DNA from: UBA3496 sp964558115
GTDB lineage: Bacteria; UBA8248
NCBI GenBank assembly: GCA_964558115.1
Contig: CAZLCI010000080.1
Location: forward strand, 1 to 6,516
Length of the DNA: 6,516 nucleotides
Direction: 5' to 3'
Of the stretch, positions 1 through 5,526 are shown in pieces. Under the pieces are notes generated by a model. The model had not been told where the DNA came from. It did no database searches and saw only the letters and a list, made by a program, of their open reading frames with translations. Position 1 is the first letter of the stretch. Each line of letters starts with the position of its first letter. A program made the position numbers and the translations under genes.

Positions 1-894
1 TGAATCAAGGCTGTAGCAATGATCTTGATGTTCTCTTTTTTCTGAGTATTGTGTTACATCGTCCATTTTGCATTCCATCAACTTACAGATGTAATTTACT
101 ACGTTTTTTATTTGGTATTTCGGGTCTATCTGATCTTCTGCAGATATCGAGAAGTTAAGCGGACCAAATGTCCTCTTATCAGAAACTAGAAGTATTGCAT
201 CTACCACATCCTTGATATGAATGAAATGTCTTACTGCATTTCCACCGCCATGAAGATTTATAGTTTGCCCTGTTTTAATGTAAATAAAACAACGGGGAAT
301 AATTTTAAACAACTGTTGATAAGGTCCATAAACATTTGTAGAACGGATCATTGAAACGGGGAAAGAGTATTTTTGCATTAATGTTAAAAGGTACATATCT
401 GCAGCGGTTTTAGAAACTGCATAAGGTGTTGTAGGTGTAATTATTGAGTCTTCTCTTACAGGTTCTGGCGTTGACCCGTATATTTCTGCCGATGAAATGT
501 GTATATAGTGTTTTAGATAACTTCGTGTTCTTAAAACATCGCAAAGCTTTACTACAGAAGTTAAATTGATATTAAAGTATCCTAGAGGTACTTCATGACT
601 AAGTTCGACCTCACTTAAAGCAGCAACATTGATAATATGTGTAGGTTGAATTTCGTCTATATAAACAATTGCCTTTTTAATGTCTTTGACAAGGTCAATT
701 TGTGAAAAAATAAATTTTTGTGCATTTTTGTTTGATTTGTATGGCAACATGAATGACGCAGGCTCTGATGATCTGCTTATGCCATAGACACTATTGTTGC
801 TAGTGTTAAGAAGTTCATTTACTATATGGGAGCCTGTAAAACAATTACTTCCTATCACTAGGTATTTATTGTTTGAATTTTCCTGTTGATTCAT
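1..894 (-). CDS. RmlB-like NAD-dependent sugar-nucleotide epimerase/dehydratase (C-terminus off window)
   Basis: Translating the minus strand from the ATG at 894-892 gives 298 codons with no stop down to base 1, so the 3' end lies outside the window. It is an extended short-chain dehydrogenase/reductase. The N-terminal nucleotide-binding loop is VIGSNCFTGSHI (about 13-24), the active-site strand reads HISSAEIYG (132-140), and the catalytic pair is YAVSK (Y158, K162). The segments RSTNVYGPYQQ (184-194), IIPRCF and RHFIHIKDVVDAI (222-234) follow the dTDP-glucose 4,6-dehydratase pattern. The usual Thr-Asp-Glu of RmlB is Ser-Ala-Glu here (135-137), so true 4,6-dehydratase activity is doubtful. 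I recall relatives with TPE at this place, so this may be a subfamily trait. The visible part ends in HCYSLDS, matching the RmlB region roughly 40-60 residues before its C-terminus. No strong ribosome site precedes the start, but I found no better in-frame ATG upstream. Substrate unknown; cytoplasmic. Confidence 0.87.
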   Translation of the reverse strand, partial: MNQQENSNNKYLVIGSNCFTGSHIVNELLNTSNNSVYGISRSSEPASFMLPYKSNKNAQKFIFSQIDLVKDIKKAIVYIDEIQPTHIINVAALSEVELSHEVPLGYFNINLTSVVKLCDVLRTRSYLKHYIHISSAEIYGSTPEPVREDSIITPTTPYAVSKTAADMYLLTLMQKYSFPVSMIRSTNVYGPYQQLFKIIPRCFIYIKTGQTINLHGGGNAVRHFIHIKDVVDAILLVSDKRTFGPLNFSISAEDQIDPKYQIKNVVNYICKLMECKMDDVTQYSEKREHQDHCYSLDS

Positions 895-1017
895 GCCGAA
901 GATAAACTTTCTTAAAGATTTTATTATGGGCTTACATAAAACATGTATACTTTGCAGATTTAAAGACTAATTTGCAAGTTCAAAATTTATTTTTCGTTCC
1001 TTTGGAGAAAACTTTTC
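895..1017. promoter_or_regulatory. Divergent intergenic region, presumed promoters for both flanking genes
   Basis: These 123 bases separate two genes transcribed away from each other, so both promoters should lie here or read in from elsewhere. The best -10-like element on the plus strand is TATACT at 946-951, preceded directly by TG and overlapping the palindrome GTATAC (945-950). No convincing -35 box sits 16-18 bases upstream; 924-929 reads TTATGG. Two TTGCAR hexamers (952-957 and 972-977) have no good -10 partner. No operator-like long inverted repeat was seen. Promoter placement is inference only. Confidence 0.35.
1004..1007 (+). promoter_or_regulatory. Ribosome binding site of the glycosyltransferase gene
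   Basis: GGAG lies 10 bases before the ATG at 1018 and supports that start. Confidence 0.6.
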
Positions 1018-2220
1018 ATGAACGTAATGTTAATAACGGATTCTTATCCACCTGAAATACGTTCTGCTGCTCAACTAATGAAAGAACTGGCTGAAGAATT
1101 AGTAGAAAGAGGTCATGTTGTGACAGTTCTAACTACCTGGCCTCAATACAATATTGCGAAAAATCAAAATCTTGATTTAATAAAACCTTTTTCGGTTGAA
1201 AATGGAGTGAAGGTTCGTCGAATTAAAACACTTCGTCATCATAATGTGAACTACATATTCCGAGGCATATCGCAGATTCTTATGCCTTTTTACTTCAAAA
1301 AAGAGATAAGGAAACATTCGATACCTATTCCGGATGTAGTAGTGATTTATAGTCCTCCGCTAACGCTTTCTAAAGTAGGAATTTTTCTTAAAAAAAAATA
1401 CGGAGCAAAGTTGATCTTGAATGTGCAGGATCTATTCCCTCAAAATGCAATTGATTTAGGAGTTTTGAAAAATGAGCTTCTTGTGAAGTATTTTGAGAAA
1501 ATGGAAAACAATGCGTATTTTTTTTCCGATTCAATAGCGGTCCATTCTGAAGGTAATAGAAGATATTTGATAGACCAAAAGAAAGTAAGTAAAGATAAAG
1601 TAGACATCCTGCATAATTGGATTGATACTTCTGCTTTTGTAGATCAAGAGAAGTATGATTTTAGAAAAGAATTTTCTCTAGAAAATAAATTTGTTTTTCT
1701 TTTTGCAGGAGTGATTGGTCCTTCTCAATATCTTGATCTTATTATTGATATCGCAAATGACGTGCAGGATAAAAAAGATATTCGTTTTCTTTTTGTTGGT
1801 GACGGTGCAGAAAAAAATAGACTCATTGAGAAGTCTTCGAATTTAGAAAATATCCTTTTTAAGCCTTTTGTCTCTTCGGATTTGTATCCTGCTCTGGTAT
1901 CATCTGTTGATGTTGGACTTGTTTGTTTGAGTCCTGCTAACAAAACTCCTGTTGTGCCCGGAAAAATATTAGGTTATATGGCAGGAGCACTTCCGGTAAT
2001 AGCTTTTTTGCATGAAGAAAGTGATGGTCATAAGGTTATAAAAGAGTCTAAATCGGGCATTTCCGTTCTTTCTGGAAATTATGAGAAGGCTTTAGAAGCT
2101 TTGCTAGAGATTTATAATCGTAAGGATTTATTAAGTTCTTATGGACAAAATGGTTTGGAGTATGTTAACAAAAATTTTGAGAAGAAGATTTGTGTTTCAA
2201 ACCTTGAGAGATTGTTCTAA
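1018..2220 (+). CDS. WbuB-like family 4 glycosyltransferase (GT-B fold)
   Basis: A 400-residue cytoplasmic or membrane-associated enzyme that should transfer a sugar from a nucleotide donor to a lipid-linked glycan precursor. The N-terminal acceptor domain opens with MNVMLITDSYPPEIRSAAQL (1-20), the usual GT4/WbuB opening with a helix of the type AEELVERGHVVTVLT. LNVQDLFPQNAIDLG (134-148) is a hallmark of the WbuB-type proteins. The C-terminal donor domain starts near 226 (FLFAGVIGPSQ), continues with FLFVGDGAEKNRL (257-269), and ends with VVPGKILGYMAGALPVIA (312-329). The classical GT4 EX7E pattern is not complete there: G319 stands where many relatives have Glu. No signal peptide or clear transmembrane helix is seen. 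Length fits the family. It is first in the plus-strand cassette, 14 bases ahead of the SDR gene. Some WbuB relatives transfer L-FucNAc, but the donor cannot be assigned here. Confidence 0.88.
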   Translation: MNVMLITDSYPPEIRSAAQLMKELAEELVERGHVVTVLTTWPQYNIAKNQNLDLIKPFSVENGVKVRRIKTLRHHNVNYIFRGISQILMPFYFKKEIRKHSIPIPDVVVIYSPPLTLSKVGIFLKKKYGAKLILNVQDLFPQNAIDLGVLKNELLVKYFEKMENNAYFFSDSIAVHSEGNRRYLIDQKKVSKDKVDILHNWIDTSAFVDQEKYDFRKEFSLENKFVFLFAGVIGPSQYLDLIIDIANDVQDKKDIRFLFVGDGAEKNRLIEKSSNLENILFKPFVSSDLYPALVSSVDVGLVCLSPANKTPVVPGKILGYMAGALPVIAFLHEESDGHKVIKESKSGISVLSGNYEKALEALLEIYNRKDLLSSYGQNGLEYVNKNFEKKICVSNLERLF

Positions 2221-2224
2221 GGAG
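2219..2224 (+). promoter_or_regulatory. Ribosome binding site of the GalE-like SDR gene, overlapping the upstream stop
   Basis: AAGGAG begins within the TAA stop of the glycosyltransferase (2218-2220) and lies 10 bases before the ATG at 2235. This decides for 2235 over the second in-frame ATG at 2244, and indicates translational coupling of the two genes. Confidence 0.65.
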
Positions 2225-2234
2225 AATTTTTGAA

Positions 2235-3263
2235 ATGGTAGATATGGAAAAATTATACAAAGATAAAATAGTGTTGGTAACGGGTGGTGCTGGTGCTATA
2301 GGCACGAATTTATGTGATGGACTTTCTCGTTCTGGAGCGAAACTAGTAATTATTTTGGATGATCTTTCTTCTGGTTACATGTGGAATATTCCTGGCAGGG
2401 ATAATATTTTATTTGTAAAAGGATGTATTACTGATGAGGTAGTGTTAAAAAGAGTTTTCTTTGAGAAGCCCGATTATGTGTTTCATTTAGCTGCTTTTTT
2501 CGCCAATCAAAATTCTGTGGATTATCCAGAGCAGGATTTGAAAATTAATGGTCAAGGGACTTTGAAACTCCTAGAGTATTCATTGTTCAGCCAAGTTAAA
2601 AGATTCATTTATGCTTCTTCTGGTTGTTCAATATACGGCAGTAGTGCTCCCTTGCCTTTGACAGAGGATTTTATGTCAATGCAGTTGAGTACTCCATATC
2701 AGATCACGAAGATGTTGGGAGAGTTGTATTGCAATTTCTTTTTTAATCATCATGGTCTTGATGTTGTGAAACCTAGATTTTTTAATTCCTATGGTCCAGG
2801 TGAAGTACCTGGCCAGTATAGAAATGTTATACCTAATTTCATTTATTGGGCAATGAAAGGGGATCCGTTGCCAATTACCGGTAGTGGTGAAGAAACAAGA
2901 GATTTTACGTTTGTAGGGGATCTAGTTAGAGGATTGCTTCTATCTGGTTTGCAGGAATCTGCAAGCGGACAGGAGTTTAATTTAGCGTCTGCGAAAGAGA
3001 CACGAATTATTGATCTTGCAGATATGATTAATGCTTCTGTGAAAAACGAATCTGGAGTGAAATTTATAGATAAAAGAAAGTGGGATACAAAGAGTAGACT
3101 ACTCGCTTCAGTGGACAAGGCCAATAAACTTATTGGATATGAACCAAGCATTGATTTTGAAGAAGGTTTGGCTAGAACGATTGCGTGGTTTAAAGATAAC
3201 TGGGACTATATTGAGGCAAGCAATTCATTCACTCCTGGAATGTCATCTGCAACACGCAAATAA
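2235..3263 (+). CDS. GalE-like extended SDR, NAD-dependent sugar-nucleotide epimerase/dehydratase
   Basis: A 342-residue cytoplasmic protein of the extended short-chain dehydrogenase family. The dinucleotide-binding loop is VTGGAGAIGTNL (15-26), followed by LDDLSSG (41-47), whose acidic residues favour NAD over NADP. FHLAAFFANQ (83-92) forms the strand-4 region. ASSGCSIYG (127-135) and YQITK (Y155, K159) form the active site; the SSGCSIYG form resembles the SSGGAIYG seen in many UDP-sugar 4-epimerases. RFFNSYGPGE (181-190), NVIPNFIYWAMKG (197-209) and GEETRDFTFVGDLVRG (218-233) bind the nucleotide sugar in the family. It most likely interconverts or modifies a UDP-sugar (C4 epimerase, decarboxylase or dehydratase); sequence alone does not choose. 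It starts 14 bases after the glycosyltransferase stop, so both should be on one transcript. The tail after about residue 325 is poorly conserved, and its last codons form the left arm of a hairpin (3253-3292). Confidence 0.88.
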   Translation: MVDMEKLYKDKIVLVTGGAGAIGTNLCDGLSRSGAKLVIILDDLSSGYMWNIPGRDNILFVKGCITDEVVLKRVFFEKPDYVFHLAAFFANQNSVDYPEQDLKINGQGTLKLLEYSLFSQVKRFIYASSGCSIYGSSAPLPLTEDFMSMQLSTPYQITKMLGELYCNFFFNHHGLDVVKPRFFNSYGPGEVPGQYRNVIPNFIYWAMKGDPLPITGSGEETRDFTFVGDLVRGLLLSGLQESASGQEFNLASAKETRIIDLADMINASVKNESGVKFIDKRKWDTKSRLLASVDKANKLIGYEPSIDFEEGLARTIAWFKDNWDYIEASNSFTPGMSSATRK

Positions 3264-3296
3264 GTAATCTTTTCCTCTTAAACTCTTGCGTGCCTT
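3253..3296 (+). terminator. Imperfect hairpin with short T-tract; possible weak terminator or attenuator before wecB
   Basis: CACGCAA (3253-3259) is perfectly complementary to TTGCGTG (3286-3292). Inside it TAAG (3261-3264) pairs with CTTA (3277-3280), leaving a 12-base loop and an asymmetric internal bulge of 1 against 5 bases. CCTTTT follows directly. The left arm covers the SDR stop codon. The T-tract is short and the stem is interrupted, so partial termination, transcript processing or 3'-end protection are as likely as full termination. Confidence 0.4.
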
Positions 3297-3317
3297 TTAA
3301 TCGAAAATTTCAAATTT

Positions 3318-3323
3318 AGGTGA
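3318..3323 (+). promoter_or_regulatory. Ribosome binding site of the UDP-GlcNAc 2-epimerase gene
   Basis: AGGTGA matches part of the anti-Shine-Dalgarno complement and lies 4 bases before the ATG at 3328. It supports that ATG over the TTG directly before it at 3325. Confidence 0.55.
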
Positions 3324-3327
3324 ATTG

Positions 3328-4485
3328 ATGAAAAAGAAAATTTTATTTGTTTTTGGTACAAGGCCAGAAACTATTAAGATGGCACCTGTTATCAAGTTGT
3401 TTAGAGAATCCAAAGATTTTGATGCTATAGTTTGTACTACAGGACAACATAGAGAAATGTTAGATCAGTCAATGCGTATTTTTGGACTTGAATCTGATTA
3501 TGAATTGCAAGTAATGAAAAAAAATCAAACCTTGACTCAACTCACAGTTAATATCCTCTCTGAATTAGATAATGTTCTAGAAGAAATAAGTCCTGATTTA
3601 TTAATTGTGCAAGGTGATACGACTACTTCTTTTGCAGGAGGACTTGCTGCTTATTACAAAAACATTCCTATTGGTCATATAGAGGCGGGTCTTAGGACGG
3701 GAGATAAATATAAGCCATTTCCAGAAGAAAAAAATAGACATATGTTGAGCACACTTTCTGATCTGCATTTTTCTCCCACTGATGTATCTAAAGAAAATTT
3801 GATTCGAGAGGGGGTGGATAAAGAAAAGATTTGGGTTACTGGGAATACTGTTATAGATGCAATGCAAATAATACTTGCATCCCAAGAGTCAGATTCAGAA
3901 GATGAAAAGAAATTATGTTCTTTTTTTAATCAAGAGATAGGTGTCAATTTTGAAAATCCTCCTGAGACTATTCCTACAATTATTTTAGTAACTGGACACC
4001 GAAGAGAAAATTTTGGAAAAGGAATTAGAAATATTTGCGAGGGACTTTACGAAATAGCAGCCCAACGTCCTGAAGTTTTAATTGTCTATCCAGTTCATTT
4101 GAATCCAAAAGTTCAAGATCCAGTGAGAGAATTGATTGGAGGAGTAGGAAATATTAAATTAATTCCTCCGGTTGATTACGAGAAATTTCTATTTTTATTA
4201 AAAAAAACTTATTTAGTTATCACTGATTCTGGAGGGATACAAGAGGAAGCTCCTTCTTTAGGAAAGCCAGTTTTAGTTACAAGGGAAACGACCGAGAGGC
4301 CGGAAGGAGTTAATGCCGGCACCGTAAAGCTAGTTGGTACTAATAAGGAAAAAATGATTGAAGAAATCAACAAACTACTGGATGACGTATCTTACTATAA
4401 ATTGTTTTCCGAAATTTCTAACCCATTTGGTGATGGTAGAGCAGCAGGAAGGATACTTGAAGTTATTCGGTCTTCTGATTATTAA
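3328..4485 (+). CDS. wecB: Non-hydrolysing UDP-N-acetylglucosamine 2-epimerase
   Basis: A 385-residue cytoplasmic GT-B-fold enzyme that interconverts UDP-GlcNAc and UDP-ManNAc, the entry to ManNAc-derived sugars of surface polysaccharides. The family motifs are present in order: FGTRPETIKMAP (9-20), VQGDTTT (94-100), GHIEAGLRT (116-124), PFPEEKNR (130-137), VTGHRREN (221-228), YPVHLNP (254-260), TDSGGIQEEAP (299-309), TRETTERPEG (318-327) and NPFGDGRA (365-372). The residues that align by motif with the E. coli WecB catalytic set (D95, E117, E131, H213) are present as Asp97, Glu119, an acidic residue at 133-134 and His223. Length is typical. I use the ATG at 3328; a TTG at 3325 would add one residue and is less likely. 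It is third in the plus-strand cassette after a 64-base gap with a hairpin. No UDP-ManNAc dehydrogenase (WecC) is in the window, so the fate of UDP-ManNAc is not shown. MnaA is an equally valid name. Confidence 0.95.
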   Translation: MKKKILFVFGTRPETIKMAPVIKLFRESKDFDAIVCTTGQHREMLDQSMRIFGLESDYELQVMKKNQTLTQLTVNILSELDNVLEEISPDLLIVQGDTTTSFAGGLAAYYKNIPIGHIEAGLRTGDKYKPFPEEKNRHMLSTLSDLHFSPTDVSKENLIREGVDKEKIWVTGNTVIDAMQIILASQESDSEDEKKLCSFFNQEIGVNFENPPETIPTIILVTGHRRENFGKGIRNICEGLYEIAAQRPEVLIVYPVHLNPKVQDPVRELIGGVGNIKLIPPVDYEKFLFLLKKTYLVITDSGGIQEEAPSLGKPVLVTRETTERPEGVNAGTVKLVGTNKEKMIEEINKLLDDVSYYKLFSEISNPFGDGRAAGRILEVIRSSDY

Positions 4486-4502
4486 GTTTGAATAATTCGT
4501 AC

Positions 4503-4805
4503 TTATATAATTACTTCAAAACCTTCAAAGATTGGATGACCAAGATATACATCTCTTTGTTCTCCAACGCCTTCATGTGCTTTTCTAAAAGCATCCGATC
4601 TTGTCCAATTAATAAAATCTTCTTTTGATTTCCAAGTGCTATGTGAGACAAATAGTGTATAAGTTTCTTCTGTTTCTCCCTTTATAAGGTGGAATTCTTT
4701 GAACCCATCGACTTCATCTAGTCGAGTTTCTCGTTTTTTCCAAATTTTCTCGAAATCTTTTTCTCTTCCTTTCTTAACTTGGAATCGATTCATCGCTATA
4801 TACAT
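4503..4805 (-). CDS. Small IsdG/HmoA-like monooxygenase of the ABM superfamily
   Basis: A 100-residue soluble protein with a single ABM (dimeric alpha-beta barrel) domain. It opens MYIAMNRFQVKKGREKDFEK (1-20), has TYTLFVSHSTWKSKEDFINW (48-67) in the middle and ends YLGHPIFEGFEVII (87-100). Asn6, Trp67 and His77 fall at nearly the same positions as the Asn/Trp/His triad of the staphylococcal heme-degrading monooxygenases IsdG and IsdI, and FRKAH (73-77) matches their His-bearing helix. A heme-degrading or heme-binding role is therefore plausible but unproven; many ABM proteins oxidise other substrates without a cofactor. The start is set by a strong AGGAGG nine bases upstream. It lies 32 bases downstream of nth on the same strand, probably co-transcribed, and ends 17 bases from the convergent wecB stop. 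No iron-regulator site was recognised. Confidence 0.8.
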   Translation of the reverse strand: MYIAMNRFQVKKGREKDFEKIWKKRETRLDEVDGFKEFHLIKGETEETYTLFVSHSTWKSKEDFINWTRSDAFRKAHEGVGEQRDVYLGHPIFEGFEVII

Positions 4806-4814
4806 TTACAAATT

Positions 4815-4820
4815 CCTCCT
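4815..4820 (-). promoter_or_regulatory. Ribosome binding site of the ABM-domain gene
   Basis: On the minus strand this reads AGGAGG, nine bases before the ATG at 4805-4803. It is the strongest such site in the window and favours the first Met over Met5. Confidence 0.7.
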
Positions 4821-4837
4821 TTTAAAATGATTTATTT

Positions 4838-5491
4838 TCAAGCCTTTAAGGTTTGCACCGGTTTTTTCCTTTTTGGATATGTAGTTTTACATATAGTACA
4901 TTGTCTGCCGTCACACCCTCTTGCTGTACAATGTTCCCTTCCATAGAAAATAATTTGAAGATGTAGCTTGTTCCATGATTTTTTAGGAAACAGCTTTTTC
5001 AAATCTTTTTCTGTTTGAGTAACATTTTTTCCATTAGTAAGTCCCCATCTTTGAGCAAGCCTATGTATATGGGTGTCTACAGGAAAAGCAGGATGTCCAA
5101 ATCCTTGCGACATGACAACACTAGCTGTTTTATGTCCAACACCGGGTAGTGATTCTAAATCCTCAAAACTCTCTGGCACAGCAGAGTTATGCTTTTTGAT
5201 TAAAATTTTGGAGAGATCAAAAATAGCCTTTGATTTTTTTGGGGATAATCCGCAAGGTTTTATAATATTCCGAATTTCTTTAACCTTTAGAGTGATCATT
5301 TTTTTGGGATTGTTTGCTTTAGAGAAAAGTAATGGAGTTACCTTGTTTACGCGCTCATCAGTACATTGTGCACTTAGTAGAACGGCGACAAGTAATTCAA
5401 ATTTGTTTTTATGTTTTAAAGGTATTGGTGTTTTCGGATATTTTTTTTTTAGATAACTTAGTATAAATTCTGCCCTGTCTTTTTTTGTCAT
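4838..5491 (-). CDS. nth: Endonuclease III, DNA glycosylase/AP lyase with atypical Fe-S cysteine pattern
   Basis: A 217-residue base-excision-repair enzyme that removes oxidised pyrimidines and nicks the abasic site. LLVAVLLSAQCTDERVNKVT (33-52) is the conserved N-terminal segment. The helix-hairpin-helix is LPGVGHKTA (115-123) with catalytic Lys121, and PVDTHIHR (137-144) carries catalytic Asp139; both match E. coli K120 and D138 within one residue. The C-terminal cysteines are C188, C193, C198 and C201 (C-X4-C-X4-C-X2-C), not the E. coli C-X6-C-X2-C-X5-C. From memory, Bacteroidota and PVC-type Nth proteins have His near position 193 and also lack the last canonical Cys. The tail after 204 is Lys-rich. 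CAGGA nine bases upstream supports the start. An A10 run encodes Lys15-17. It sits between the bi-domain oxidoreductase (35-base gap) and the ABM gene (32-base gap), all on the minus strand. Confidence 0.94.
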   Translation of the reverse strand: MTKKDRAEFILSYLKKKYPKTPIPLKHKNKFELLVAVLLSAQCTDERVNKVTPLLFSKANNPKKMITLKVKEIRNIIKPCGLSPKKSKAIFDLSKILIKKHNSAVPESFEDLESLPGVGHKTASVVMSQGFGHPAFPVDTHIHRLAQRWGLTNGKNVTQTEKDLKKLFPKKSWNKLHLQIIFYGREHCTARGCDGRQCTICKTTYPKRKKPVQTLKA

Positions 5492-5500
5492 TTATTATTT

Positions 5501-5505
5501 TCCTG
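5501..5505 (-). promoter_or_regulatory. Ribosome binding site of nth
   Basis: On the minus strand this reads CAGGA, nine bases before the ATG at 5491-5489. No separate promoter is evident in the 35-base gap, so nth may be read from the upstream oxidoreductase transcript. Confidence 0.5.
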
Positions 5506-5526
5506 AAGCCCGGTAATAAAAAATTG

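Noticed and set aside
1725..1943. Minus-strand open frame inside the glycosyltransferase gene.
   Set aside because: Antisense shadow of a conserved donor-binding domain; low-complexity product.
2843..3151. Minus-strand open frame of 102 codons inside the GalE-like SDR gene.
   Set aside because: Antisense shadow of conserved SDR coding sequence; no recognisable motif.
3325..3327. TTG as the wecB start.
   Set aside because: The adjacent ATG at 3328 is the preferred codon, has suitable ribosome-site spacing, and begins where the family usually begins.
3601..3885. Minus-strand open frame of 94 codons inside wecB.
   Set aside because: Antisense to the most conserved part of the epimerase; no independent support.
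4300..4322. GCCGG repeats in a G+C-rich patch of wecB.
   Set aside because: It encodes the conserved ERPEGVNAG segment of the epimerase, so protein conservation explains it.
4486..4502. Possible bidirectional terminator in the 17-base gap between wecB and the ABM gene (TAAGT and ACTTA arms).
   Set aside because: Only five A/T-rich base pairs around a 13-base loop, without a useful T-tract on either strand; not convincing.
4842..4853. Short palindrome around CCTTTAAGG at the 3' end of nth.
   Set aside because: The loop would be one base; it cannot form a stable hairpin and lies in coding sequence.
5073..5456. Plus-strand open frame of 127 codons opposite nth.
   Set aside because: Shadow of the clearly conserved nth gene; its translation shows no family pattern and it has no ribosome site of note.
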